This document shows positions 1 through 5,789 of a stretch of 7,745 bases of DNA, piece after piece. Every line of letters begins with the position of its first letter. Positions within the stretch are counted from its first letter, which is position 1. The stretch spans positions 1 to 7,745 of the forward strand of contig CAIUWU010000025.1 of NCBI GenBank assembly GCA_903902945.1, written 5' to 3'. A program made the position numbers and the translations under genes. This DNA comes from an uncultured Pseudomonadota bacterium (GTDB lineage Bacteria > Pseudomonadota > Gammaproteobacteria > Methylococcales > Methylomonadaceae). The notes under the pieces were generated by a model. The model made no database searches. It saw only the letters and a program-made list of their open reading frames with translations, and was not told the DNA's origin.

Positions 1-326
1 GAGTGCTCGCATTATGTGGTTGGAATGGTGTCATTAACCGGGTTTGATCTGTGCCATCCCCCGTTTATGGGGAAGAGCCCAAACATTGGGGGCGTGTGCT
101 CTCCCGAATCTTTCTTTATTATAAGCGTTTACCAATAATAAATCCTGAGTTAATCCGTATTTACTGCTCACTGGGTGGATACGGTTGCCATAAAGTGATA
201 GCTGTTTTTAGGATTTGTGTCTTTTTGTGATATAAGGCGTCTCTTTCTGGCTTTCTGGATTAATAAAAGTTTCACCCAATCTGATTTGACAACTGGGTGC
301 AACCAGAGGTGTTGGCAATCAGAGTG
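1..326. other. Intergenic stretch without a convincing gene
   Basis: No open frame with a plausible start and ribosome binding site is visible. The stretch holds three small dyads: CCCC/GGGG around a 6-nt loop (59-72), CCCAA/TTGGG around a 3-nt loop (78-90), and CCGTAT/ATACGG around an 18-nt loop (155-184). The first two stand in tandem and could be the tail of a transcript entering from the left, but no T-run follows them directly. A separate terminator-like hairpin for the minus-strand gene at 327-590 is listed on its own. The middle (100-270) is AT-rich and could hold promoter elements, but nothing stands out. Confidence 0.5.
261..299 (-). terminator. Possible terminator after the nuclease/membrane-protein unit
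   Basis: On the minus strand CACCCA (299-294) and TGGGTG (278-273) form a perfect 6-bp stem around a 15-nt loop, followed by AAACTTTTATTA. It lies about 28 bases past the TAG of the 87-residue membrane protein. The loop is long and the T-run is short and displaced, so this is a weak candidate. Confidence 0.35.
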
Positions 327-590
327 CTAGTGTTCAGAATCTTTAATTTGTTTAAATTCCGCTTCTATGACGTCAGCAGTTTCTACGATCTGTTGAGCTT
401 TGATCCGCTTCCATAATAAGTATCCGACACCGACAACCGGTAACAGCAATACTGCCAGCATTACCGAAAACAAAACCGCAGTCACCATGCCGGCCAGCAC
501 CAGCAAGGGTGTCAGCGCAAGTCTTAAAAAATTATTCACTGGCGGTTGCTCTGTCGTGTACTGAATCGAATAGCGTTTAATGGTTTTCAT
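327..590 (-). CDS. Small hydrophobic membrane protein (87 aa), hypothetical
   Basis: I do not recognise the family. The protein has a short polar N-terminus (about residues 1-22), a hydrophobic stretch of about 37 residues (24-60) that could form a two-helix hairpin or one long membrane segment, and a charged C-terminal tail (61-87, KRIKAQQ...EAEFKQIKDSEH) that is probably helical. The chosen start is the ATG at 590-588. The frame also extends upstream to a TTG at 650, but that would place 20 extra residues deep inside the nuclease gene. With the ATG start the gene overlaps the end of the nuclease gene by 14 bp (577-590), which suggests translational coupling and one transcript. GAAAG lies just before the ATG as a weak ribosome binding site. 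Function is unknown; it may anchor or assist the exported nuclease, but only the gene order suggests this. Confidence 0.7.
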   Translation of the reverse strand: MKTIKRYSIQYTTEQPPVNNFLRLALTPLLVLAGMVTAVLFSVMLAVLLLPVVGVGYLLWKRIKAQQIVETADVIEAEFKQIKDSEH

Positions 591-1293
591 GATCTTTCGG
601 TGCCCTGAATCCACTAGCCTCTGCGGCTTCAGCCGAAGGAAAGCAATCAATTGCCTTGGTGTGGGAATAATTAGGATCGGATTTTAGATGGTAAATGCCG
701 CGTTTGGAAACTTTCACTGGCGCCTCTTGCGGGCAATTGCCGGTAATGGAAGCATGTTTTCCGCCTTCTGACTCAGCCGGTTCATCACTCGCCGGTGTTG
801 ATAAGGCATGACGGTTTTCTGCTGGCCCCGGCAACGGACCGACATATTTTTCATAGGCCAGAGTCCAGTCGGCGGCAATTTCTTGTTGTGCCTGGTGTAC
901 GTTGATCCGGCCGCTGCAGATCAGCTCATGCAGCTTATTTTCCAGCGTATCTTTGACATGGGCGTTTAATGGCATGGTCAGAAATGACTGCGGCCACAGA
1001 TTCTGTATCGAATTGGCTCCGCCCAGTTCCAGACTGATCAGATGATCCACTTCATATTCGCCGGGATTGCGGTTCTTGATGCCATAAAGACGATAGACCA
1101 TGCGTTTAGTCGAAGACGGCACAGCTCTGACGCTTTTGGCATATCCACGGGTGCAGATACGATTGGTGTCGGTGGTCAGTACTTCACCCGGAGTAATCTG
1201 CGGATCAGGTTTCAGTGGTGAATTGGCAAACAGTGGATTCGAAAAAACCAAGGCCAGCCATATCAGGCCAGCCTTGATGAGGTTGTTTTGCAT
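577..1293 (-). CDS. Exported HNH-type nuclease-like protein with C-terminal Ada-like/metal-binding-type domain
   Basis: A 238-residue protein with a signal peptide (residues 1-24: short charged start, hydrophobic 8-17, likely cleavage after LFA or FAN). The core at residues 80-101 (YEVDHLISLELGG, then NLWPQ) is the pattern of secreted HNH endonuclease-like proteins: D83-H84 would supply the betabeta-alpha-metal His, and N98 the central Asn. The helix after it (about 110-150, with KDTLENKLHELIC and ADWTLAYEKYVG) is also typical of this group. The third catalytic His is not obvious. After a low-complexity linker (about 152-183), the tail at 185-231 has C187-P, YH201-202, C217-F and a final GFR; it resembles the small C-terminal domain often attached to secreted thermonuclease-type enzymes. 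The likely role is nucleic-acid cleavage in the periplasm or outside the cell. The ATG at 1293-1291 lacks a clear Shine-Dalgarno sequence. It is the first gene of a two-gene unit with the 87-residue membrane protein. Confidence 0.8.
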   Translation of the reverse strand: MQNNLIKAGLIWLALVFSNPLFANSPLKPDPQITPGEVLTTDTNRICTRGYAKSVRAVPSSTKRMVYRLYGIKNRNPGEYEVDHLISLELGGANSIQNLWPQSFLTMPLNAHVKDTLENKLHELICSGRINVHQAQQEIAADWTLAYEKYVGPLPGPAENRHALSTPASDEPAESEGGKHASITGNCPQEAPVKVSKRGIYHLKSDPNYSHTKAIDCFPSAEAAEASGFRAPKDHENH

Positions 1294-1328
1294 AGGCTTG
1301 TAGGATTCTGATTAATCTTGTAAGCCTT

Positions 1329-1344
1329 ATATTACATCTAATAT
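1329..1344 (-). promoter_or_regulatory. AT-rich dyad at the likely promoter of the nuclease gene
   Basis: ATATTA (1329-1334) and TAATAT (1339-1344) form a perfect 6-bp inverted repeat around CATC. On the minus strand the right half gives AATATAAGG, a fair -10-like element about 35-40 bases before the nuclease ATG. No good -35 box was found. It could be a promoter with an overlapping operator; this is inferred from position and symmetry only. Confidence 0.3.
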
Positions 1345-1410
1345 CGAATCTGAGACATCTCTGCTCGCCAGTTAGCTGACGCTGGTTAATTTCTGCCGTC
1401 GAGATGCCGG

Positions 1411-1454
1411 TTAAAACGGGCGACCAATAATCCCCGGCAGTCGGGATTGTTGGT
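1411..1454 (-). terminator. Probable terminator downstream of ybiT
   Basis: Arms at 1423-1434 and 1443-1454 can pair over 12 positions around the 8-nt loop CGGCAGTC. In minus-strand RNA the stem has one A/C mismatch; in plus-strand RNA that position is a G-U wobble. It begins 15 bases after the ybiT stop codon. On the minus strand it is followed by CGCCCGTTTTAA, so the T-run is short and starts about 5 bases after the stem. It is a likely but imperfect intrinsic terminator. Confidence 0.45.
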
Positions 1455-1469
1455 GGATGGCTCTTGGCA

Positions 1470-3062
1470 TCAGTCAATATGCTGACTGCGCAAATACTCT
1501 TCATAATCACCATGAAAATCAACTATCCCGTTGGGTGTGAGTTCGATGATCCGGGTGGCCAGCGAAGATACAAACTCGCGGTCGTGGCTGACAAAAATCA
1601 AAGTGCCCGGGTAGTTTTCCAGCGCGGTATTCAGTGACTCAATCGATTCCATGTCCAGATGGTTGGTGGGTTCATCCAGAATCATGATGTTGGCTTTTTG
1701 CAGCATTAATTGGCCGAATAACATTCGCCCCTGTTCACCACCGGACAGCACTTTCACCGATTTATTGATTTCGTCCTGAGAAAACAATAAGCGTCCCAGC
1801 GTGCCGCGTATCACCTGATCATCATCGGATTCTTTACGCCATTGTCCCATCCAGTCAATCAAAGACTTATCTGCGGCGAAGCTGTCGGCATGATCCTGGG
1901 CAAAATAGCCCAGTTCAGCGTTTTCCGCCCATTTAACCAGACCATGGTCAGGTTCGAAGTCACCGGCCAGGGTTTTTAACAAAGTCGATTTACCAATGCC
2001 GTTAGGTCCGATGACGGCAACACGTTCACCAACCGCAATCATTAAATTCAGGTTTTGGAACAGAGGGGCATCCCCATAGCCTTTGGCCAGTTCCTGTACT
2101 TCCAGCACCACCCGATAGAGTTTTTTGCTCTGATCGAAACGGATGAAAGGATTAACCCGGCTGGAAGGTTTGACTTCATCCAGTTTGATTTTTTCAATCT
2201 GCTTGGCGCGCGAAGTGGCCTGTTTGGCTTTGGACGCATTCGCCGAGAAGCGGCTGACGAAAGTCTGTAATTCGGCAATCTGGGCTTTCTTCTTGGCATT
2301 ACTGGCTAGCAGACTGTCACGCACCGTAGTAACGGCAATCATGTAGTCATCATAATTACCCGGATAAACCCGCAACTCACCGTAATCGAGATCAGCCATA
2401 TGAGTGCAGACACTATTCAAAAAGTGACGGTCATGGGAAATGATCACCATGGTCGACTCACGCTCATTGAGAATGTTTTCCAGCCAGCGAATGGTATTGA
2501 TATCCAGATTGTTAGTCGGTTCGTCGAGTAACAGAATATCGGGATCGGCAAATAACACCTGCGCTAACAGCACTCTTAATTTCCAGCCCGGTGCAACGGC
2601 AGACATCGGGCCGTCATGTTGTTCCAAAGGAATGTCCAGTCCCAGCAATAATTCACCGGCTCGCGATTCGGCGGTGTAGCCATCCATTTCAGCAAATTCG
2701 ATTTCCAGGTCGGCGACCCGCATGCCTTCTTCTTCCGACATTTCCGGTAAGCCGTAGATGCGGTCACGTTCCTGTTTGACCGCCCACAATTCTTTATGGC
2801 CCATAATGACGGTGTCGATGACGCGGTAGTCTTCATAGGCAAACTGATCCTGGCGCAATACGCCGATGCGTTCGCCCGGGGTAATGCTGACGTTGCCGCT
2901 GGAGGGCTCCAGATCGCCGCTGAGAATTTTCATAAACGTCGACTTACCGCAGCCGTTGGCGCCGATCAGGCCAAAACGGTTGCCGTTGCCGAATTTAACT
3001 GAAATGTTTTCGAACAGAGGCTTAGCCCCGAATTGCATAGTGATATTGGCTGTAGAGATCAA
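1470..3062 (-). CDS. ybiT: ABC-F family ATPase, YbiT type
   Basis: A 530-residue soluble ABC-F protein: two ATPase domains, no membrane domain. It matches E. coli YbiT in length and almost colinearly in motifs. Walker A1 is GANGCGKST (34-42) and Walker B1 has D180-E181 in LLLDEPTNNLD. The first signature is degenerate (VAPGWK), as in YbiT. A charged interdomain linker (about 240-315, including KKKAQIAELQ and SRAKQIEKIKLDEVK) follows. Walker A2 is GPNGIGKST (352-360), signature 2 is LSGGE (439-443) and Walker B2 has D463-E464. ABC-F proteins bind the ribosomal E site and relieve stalled translation; YbiT's precise physiological role is less clear. The start is a TTG (3062-3060): it gives the same 12-residue lead to MQFG as E. 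coli YbiT, whereas the first ATG (3038-3036) would delete the first beta-strand. No strong Shine-Dalgarno sequence precedes it. A -10-like TAAAAT (minus, 3129-3124) lies about 60 bases upstream. It is transcribed as a single gene. Confidence 0.95.
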   Translation of the reverse strand: MISTANITMQFGAKPLFENISVKFGNGNRFGLIGANGCGKSTFMKILSGDLEPSSGNVSITPGERIGVLRQDQFAYEDYRVIDTVIMGHKELWAVKQERDRIYGLPEMSEEEGMRVADLEIEFAEMDGYTAESRAGELLLGLDIPLEQHDGPMSAVAPGWKLRVLLAQVLFADPDILLLDEPTNNLDINTIRWLENILNERESTMVIISHDRHFLNSVCTHMADLDYGELRVYPGNYDDYMIAVTTVRDSLLASNAKKKAQIAELQTFVSRFSANASKAKQATSRAKQIEKIKLDEVKPSSRVNPFIRFDQSKKLYRVVLEVQELAKGYGDAPLFQNLNLMIAVGERVAVIGPNGIGKSTLLKTLAGDFEPDHGLVKWAENAELGYFAQDHADSFAADKSLIDWMGQWRKESDDDQVIRGTLGRLLFSQDEINKSVKVLSGGEQGRMLFGQLMLQKANIMILDEPTNHLDMESIESLNTALENYPGTLIFVSHDREFVSSLATRIIELTPNGIVDFHGDYEEYLRSQHID

Positions 3063-3195
3063 GAAAGTATCCGGTTGAATGAGAACCCTGGCTCAGGCTC
3101 TGGGGTTAGGTAAAAAGGCCGGCATTTTATCAGAGTTAATGCTTATGACTGTGGTGCAAATAAGCAATCTTATGGCGATGGCAAAGCTGGTGCCG

Positions 3196-3212
3196 ATGCC
3201 AACCAATGGCAT
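3196..3212. repeat. Short perfect inverted repeat ATGCCA-N5-TGGCAT
   Basis: ATGCCA (3196-3201) and TGGCAT (3207-3212) flank ACCAA. It lies between ybiT and the 129-residue protein gene, close to the longer hairpin at 3240-3272. No T-run follows on either strand, so it is not a standard terminator by itself. It could be a second structure in the 3' end of the 129-residue protein transcript. Confidence 0.4.
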
Positions 3213-3230
3213 AGCGATTTTTGATGGGCA

Positions 3231-3272
3231 AAACCAATACCGATCAGCCAGTCTTGGTTATCGGCTGATCGG
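3231..3272 (-). terminator. Hairpin after the 129-residue protein gene, probable terminator
   Basis: CCGATCAGCC (3240-3249) and GGCTGATCGG (3263-3272) form a perfect 10-bp stem around a 13-nt loop. It begins 23 bases past the stop codon at 3296. On the minus strand the stem is followed by TATTGGTTTTG, an interrupted T-run. Position and stem strength fit an intrinsic terminator or 3'-end stabiliser. Confidence 0.5.
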
Positions 3273-3295
3273 GCTGACCGAAAACGACTGATCGA

Positions 3296-3685
3296 TTATT
3301 GCAGCAATTCCAGGGTTTTTCTGGCTGCTTCCTGTTTGAGTTTCTGCTTGGTGGCTTCGGGAGCGTTCTTGATTTTCTTTTTCAGCTTGCTGGCAGAGTC
3401 TTTAATGGCTTTCTGAGTCTCTGCGGCTTTTTGTTTTTCTGCAGTGATCGAATCTAGAGCCTGTTTTTTCAGGGCATCGGGGGCTGCGGCCGCTTCATCT
3501 TTCAGGGTTTTAATGGTTTCAAGGTTTTGTCTAGCTTTTTCGGCATTTTCAACCGCTTGGGGAGCTACCGCTTGCGCGGTGTCTTTGGCGGCTTGTGTGG
3601 CAATGTTTTCCAGAATAGAGGTATCTGCCGATACGGTGGCAGCGATCAAGGCTAATCCGCCGCCGAGAATGACTAATGTTTTCAT
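3296..3685 (-). CDS. Small exported Ala/Lys-rich helical protein (129 aa), hypothetical
   Basis: I do not recognise a named family. Residues 1-20 are a classical Sec signal peptide (MKT, hydrophobic LVILGGGLALIAA, then VSA with cleavage before D21). The mature part (21-129) has almost no aromatic residues and is made of Ala, Lys, Glu and Gln in heptad-like spacing. It should form one long helix or coiled coil, and becomes strongly basic at about 100-125 (KLKKKIKN...KQKLKQEAARK). The composition recalls periplasmic or envelope coiled-coil proteins and apolipoprotein-like helices, but this does not identify a function. The ATG at 3685-3683 is firmly set by a strong ribosome binding site AGAGGAAA (minus, 3698-3691). 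It has its own upstream region and a following hairpin, so it is probably monocistronic. Confidence 0.8.
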   Translation of the reverse strand: MKTLVILGGGLALIAATVSADTSILENIATQAAKDTAQAVAPQAVENAEKARQNLETIKTLKDEAAAAPDALKKQALDSITAEKQKAAETQKAIKDSASKLKKKIKNAPEATKQKLKQEAARKTLELLQ

Positions 3686-3747
3686 GCTGGTTTCCTCTGT
3701 AAATAAAATTTAATGGTGCTATCAGCATTGGCGCTGTAGACCGGATC

Positions 3748-3777
3748 ATTTTATGGCTGACGGTTTTTTTTGTTGAA
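3748..3777 (-). promoter_or_regulatory. Possible sigma-70-type promoter of the 129-residue protein gene
   Basis: On the minus strand TTCAAC (3777-3772) and TAAAAT (3753-3748) are separated by 18 bases that begin with an A-run. The -10 matches the consensus at 5 of 6 positions, the -35 at 3 of 6. Transcription would start about 55 bases before the ATG. The A-run between the boxes is bent-DNA-like. This is a visual match only. Confidence 0.3.
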
Positions 3778-3787
3778 AATTGAGCAC

Positions 3788-3822
3788 AAAACCGCTTATG
3801 GAGCTTTATGGTTTTTTAGCGG
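3788..3822 (-). terminator. Possible terminator of the TIGR04073 gene
   Basis: On the minus strand CCGCT (3822-3818) and AGCGG (3796-3792) form a 5-bp stem around a long loop, directly followed by TTTTGTG. The loop contains the near-repeat CCATAAAGCTCCATAAG, so other foldings are possible. It lies about 80 bases past the TIGR04073 stop codon, beyond the large palindrome at 3826-3907. It is weak alone, but it is the only element here with a T-run in the right place. Confidence 0.3.
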
Positions 3823-3825
3823 CGC

Positions 3826-3907
3826 TTAATTAATGATGTCGATGTGCCCGGCCAAGCTTATCGAAGCTGATAAGCTTGGCCGGATATGACTGCCCTGCAT
3901 TAATTAA
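3826..3907. repeat. Nested palindrome: 10-bp inverted ends around a perfect 15-bp hairpin
   Basis: The outer ends TTAATTAATG (3826-3835) and CATTAATTAA (3898-3907) are perfect inverted repeats. Nearly centred between them are two perfect 15-nt arms (3848-3862 and 3869-3883; the left arm starts CCGGCCAAGC) around the 6-nt loop GAAGCT. The right end contains the stop codon and last codons of the TIGR04073 gene. No T-run follows the hairpin on either strand, so it is not a typical intrinsic terminator, although it could still end or protect that transcript. Small size, terminal inverted repeats and a non-coding centre suggest a miniature mobile or REP-like palindromic element. No flanking target duplication was seen. 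Only one copy lies in the window, so dispersal is unproven. Confidence 0.6.
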
Positions 3908-4217
3908 AGTAACTCCAGGGATATTCTGGTGACAGGATGGGTTTAAAGCCGGCCGGAATAGGGAACGGCGCAGTGACAAACTCATAAACACCTACCAGTT
4001 CGCGCGTTACTATCATGCCTACACCTTTAGCCAGCCCCACTGGAAAGCCGGCGGCTCCTTTGGCATGGGTTTCTTTGATGATGTTGCCCGGCAGTTCCAT
4101 GACCCCGCAGGTCATTCCAGCTAGGCCGCGGCCAAATTTTTGTGCAGAGGTGTCTGCAGTCGCATTAGTGGTAAAAAACATCAACACTAACGCCGAGATA
4201 GCAAATAGTTGTTTCAT
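3900..4217 (-). CDS. Exosortase system-associated protein, TIGR04073 family
   Basis: A 105-residue protein with a Sec signal peptide (residues 1-21, MKQLFAISALVLMFF..., cleavage after ATA before D22). The mature part shows the pattern I associate with TIGR04073: FGRGL (28-32), ELPG (41-44), a Gly-rich GFPVGLAKGVG (57-67), RELVGVYEFVTAPFP (72-86) and the ending P-I-L-SPEYPW (93-101). The family is found mainly in bacteria with exosortase/PEP-CTERM sorting, and its biochemical function is unknown. No exosortase or PEP-CTERM gene is in the window, so the link is by family name only. The start is set by the strong ribosome binding site AGGAGC (minus, 4228-4223). One Cys (C37) remains in the mature protein. 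The stop codon lies inside the right arm of the palindromic element at 3826-3907. Confidence 0.8.
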   Translation of the reverse strand: MKQLFAISALVLMFFTTNATADTSAQKFGRGLAGMTCGVMELPGNIIKETHAKGAAGFPVGLAKGVGMIVTRELVGVYEFVTAPFPIPAGFKPILSPEYPWSYFN

Positions 4218-4236
4218 GAATGGCTCCTGATCAAAG

Positions 4237-4264
4237 TTGATAGCAATCTGGGGGTGTTTATCAA
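4237..4264 (-). promoter_or_regulatory. Promoter-like dyad upstream of the TIGR04073 gene
   Basis: TTGATA (4237-4242) and TATCAA (4259-4264) are inverted copies 16 bases apart. On either strand they read as a -35 (TTGATA, 5 of 6) and a -10 (TATCAA, 4 of 6). In the minus direction the start would fall only about 13 bases before the ATG, barely including the ribosome binding site, so it may instead be an operator. Confidence 0.25.
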
Positions 4265-4267
4265 TCG

Positions 4268-4289
4268 CCGAATTTCCCCCGTAATTCGG
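4268..4289. repeat. Inverted repeat CCGAATT-N8-AATTCGG
   Basis: There are perfect 7-bp arms (4268-4274 and 4283-4289) around TCCCCCGT. It lies directly upstream of the promoter-like dyad of the TIGR04073 gene. On the plus strand it is followed by TAAAAAATTA, an A-run not a T-run, so it is not a plus-strand terminator. On the minus strand the T-run precedes the stem. It may be an operator. Confidence 0.4.
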
Positions 4290-4688
4290 TAAAAAATTAT
4301 GGCTATTTGTATTCTAGGGTTGGAAATCAAAATGGTTCACGGTTCCGAATCAAGCCGACTTGTGCAAAATGTAGCTGGATGGTTAATAAGCAAAATAGCT
4401 TGTAACGAGCAAAAGTTGGTTGGGCTGTCATTGTTTGCTATCGGCCAGTTTGCGACATTCAAATATTTCTGCGAATGTCAGCAGTCAAGCCAGAAGCGGT
4501 CGCATTAACCAGTACATTGGAACAAGCCAAAGCGATTTTATCTCGAATGGATCTTCTAATTGGGCTGTTTGTATGATTGAACGCTGTAATCATCATTTAT
4601 CTAGTGAATGATCGGTGATTAAATAATGTCATTTAACACTGGTTTAACGATCCCGTATCGTGTTGCCTGATCCAACAACATATCCGAG
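4290..4688. other. About 400 bases without a convincing gene; dyads and possible decayed repeat
   Basis: Open frames here are short, have no ribosome binding site and show no family signature. Visible structure: GACATTC-N12-GAATGTC (4454-4479), inside a stretch (about 4435-4510, with TATCGGCCA and AGAAGCGGTC) that resembles degraded dispersed intergenic sequence common in gammaproteobacteria; an imperfect dyad at 4587-4621 (TAATC+ATCATT against AATGAT, a 4-nt bulge, GATTA); and a direct repeat TTTAAC at 4632-4637 and 4643-4648, 11 bp apart (one helical turn), about 40 bases before the royal-jelly-type gene. The last is a candidate operator or part of that gene's promoter, but no convincing -35/-10 pair was found. 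Confidence 0.4.
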
Positions 4689-5789
4689 ATGACAATGAAC
4701 CGAGTAATCCTATCTTGCGCAGCTATGCTATTTAAGGCTTTTGAAGCTTCGGCGGACAGCAATTCAAATTTTGAGGTATTCGCCAACCTCGATATCGGAC
4801 CGGGTAATGTCACTGCGACTGCCAGCGGCAGGATCATCATGAGCCAACATCAGTTTTATCACCCGCAATACACCGTAGTTGAATACAAGAATCAAACCTT
4901 GCAACCATTTCCGAATAAGGAGCTATCTGCTGCGGATTCGACGGCACCGATCAAGCTCGACTCGGTGTTGGGTATCCGATCCGATAGCAACGGTATCGTT
5001 TGGATGCTGGACAACGGCATGCGGAGCGGGGTGACGCCTAAGCTGGTCGGTTGGAATACCAAAACCAACAAACTTCAGCGTTTAATTTACCTGCCTGCCC
5101 CCATTGCACCCAAGGATGCGTTCGTTAACGACTTTGCGTTGGATACTCATCACAACCATGCCTTCATCAGCGACCCAGCGGCTGGCGCGAATGCCGCCTT
5201 GATTGTGGTTAACTTATCGACTGGCGCGGCGCGGCGAGTGTTGGAAGGTCATCACAGTGTGCTGCCGGAAAACGTCGATTTAGTCATCGACAATGAGCCG
5301 ATTCAAGTGAAAACGCCGTCAGGCGAATTGGTGAAACCGCATATTGGTGTGAATCCCATTACTGAGGATTTAGCCAACGAATGGGTTTATTTTGGGCCGA
5401 TGCATGGCCTCAGCCTTTACCGGATTAAAGCGGCGGACTTGATCAACGAGTCGTTAACGCCTGAAGAACTCGCGAAGCAGGTTGAACGCTACAGCGACAA
5501 GCCGATCTCGGACGGCATCAGCATTGATGAAAACAACAATATTTATCTAGGGGATTTGGCGAATAATGCGATCGGCGTGATTGCGCCTAACCGTCAATAC
5601 CGGCAATTGGCGCAGTGTCCTCGGTTGTCATGGGTGGATTCGTTTAGTTTTGGCACCAACGGACAACTCTATGCCGTGGTTAATCGCTTGCATCGTTCGG
5701 CAACATTGAACGGCGGCGACAATCAATCAAAACCGCCTTACTTCCTGTTGAAAGTCAAAGCCTTAGCCATTGGCCTGCCAGGACGTTAA
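4689..5789 (+). CDS. Major royal jelly/yellow-family beta-propeller protein
   Basis: A 366-residue protein of the bacterial MRJP/yellow group (often annotated as L-dopachrome tautomerase-related). Hallmarks: LGIRSDSNGIVWMLDNG near residues 95-110, FVNDFALD at about 145-152 followed by AFISDPAAGANAALIVVNLSTGAARRVLEGH, a YFGPMHGLSLYRIKAADL stretch at about 235-255, and ERYSDKPISDGISIDENNNIYLGDL at about 267-290. The fold should be a six-bladed propeller. Bacterial members have no settled substrate. The N-terminus reads as a weak signal peptide (MNRVILSCAAMLF, then KAFEASA before D23); its hydrophobic part is short and interrupted by charges. ATG at 4689 or 4695 is possible; both have poor ribosome binding sites (a GAG immediately before). 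The gene is convergent with the LysR gene and shares four stop-codon bases with it (5786-5789). It is not in an operon with pxmA. Confidence 0.82.
   Translation: MTMNRVILSCAAMLFKAFEASADSNSNFEVFANLDIGPGNVTATASGRIIMSQHQFYHPQYTVVEYKNQTLQPFPNKELSAADSTAPIKLDSVLGIRSDSNGIVWMLDNGMRSGVTPKLVGWNTKTNKLQRLIYLPAPIAPKDAFVNDFALDTHHNHAFISDPAAGANAALIVVNLSTGAARRVLEGHHSVLPENVDLVIDNEPIQVKTPSGELVKPHIGVNPITEDLANEWVYFGPMHGLSLYRIKAADLINESLTPEELAKQVERYSDKPISDGISIDENNNIYLGDLANNAIGVIAPNRQYRQLAQCPRLSWVDSFSFGTNGQLYAVVNRLHRSATLNGGDNQSKPPYFLLKVKALAIGLPGR

Noticed and set aside
55..100. Riboswitch in the G/C-rich tandem hairpins
   Set aside because: No conserved riboswitch core was recognised and no suitable downstream gene is in the window.
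1205..1522. Minus-strand open frame of 105 codons across the ybiT/nuclease gap
   Set aside because: It overlaps both real genes and the ybiT terminator and shows no family signature.
3079..3291. 70-codon plus-strand open frame upstream of ybiT
   Set aside because: No ribosome binding site; covers two hairpins and the likely ybiT leader; no family signature.
3848..3883. AAGCTTATCGA-like string as cloning-vector sequence
   Set aside because: It resembles polylinker DNA only over a few bases, the flanks are genomic in character, and it is explained by the perfect hairpin.
4267..4281. Sigma-54 promoter (GG-N10-GC) before the TIGR04073 gene on the minus strand
   Set aside because: Only the invariant GG and GC match within a G-run; the rest of the -24/-12 consensus is absent.
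4299..4508. 69-codon plus-strand open frame in the 4290-4688 gap
   Set aside because: No ribosome binding site, low-quality composition, and it spans the apparent decayed repeat.
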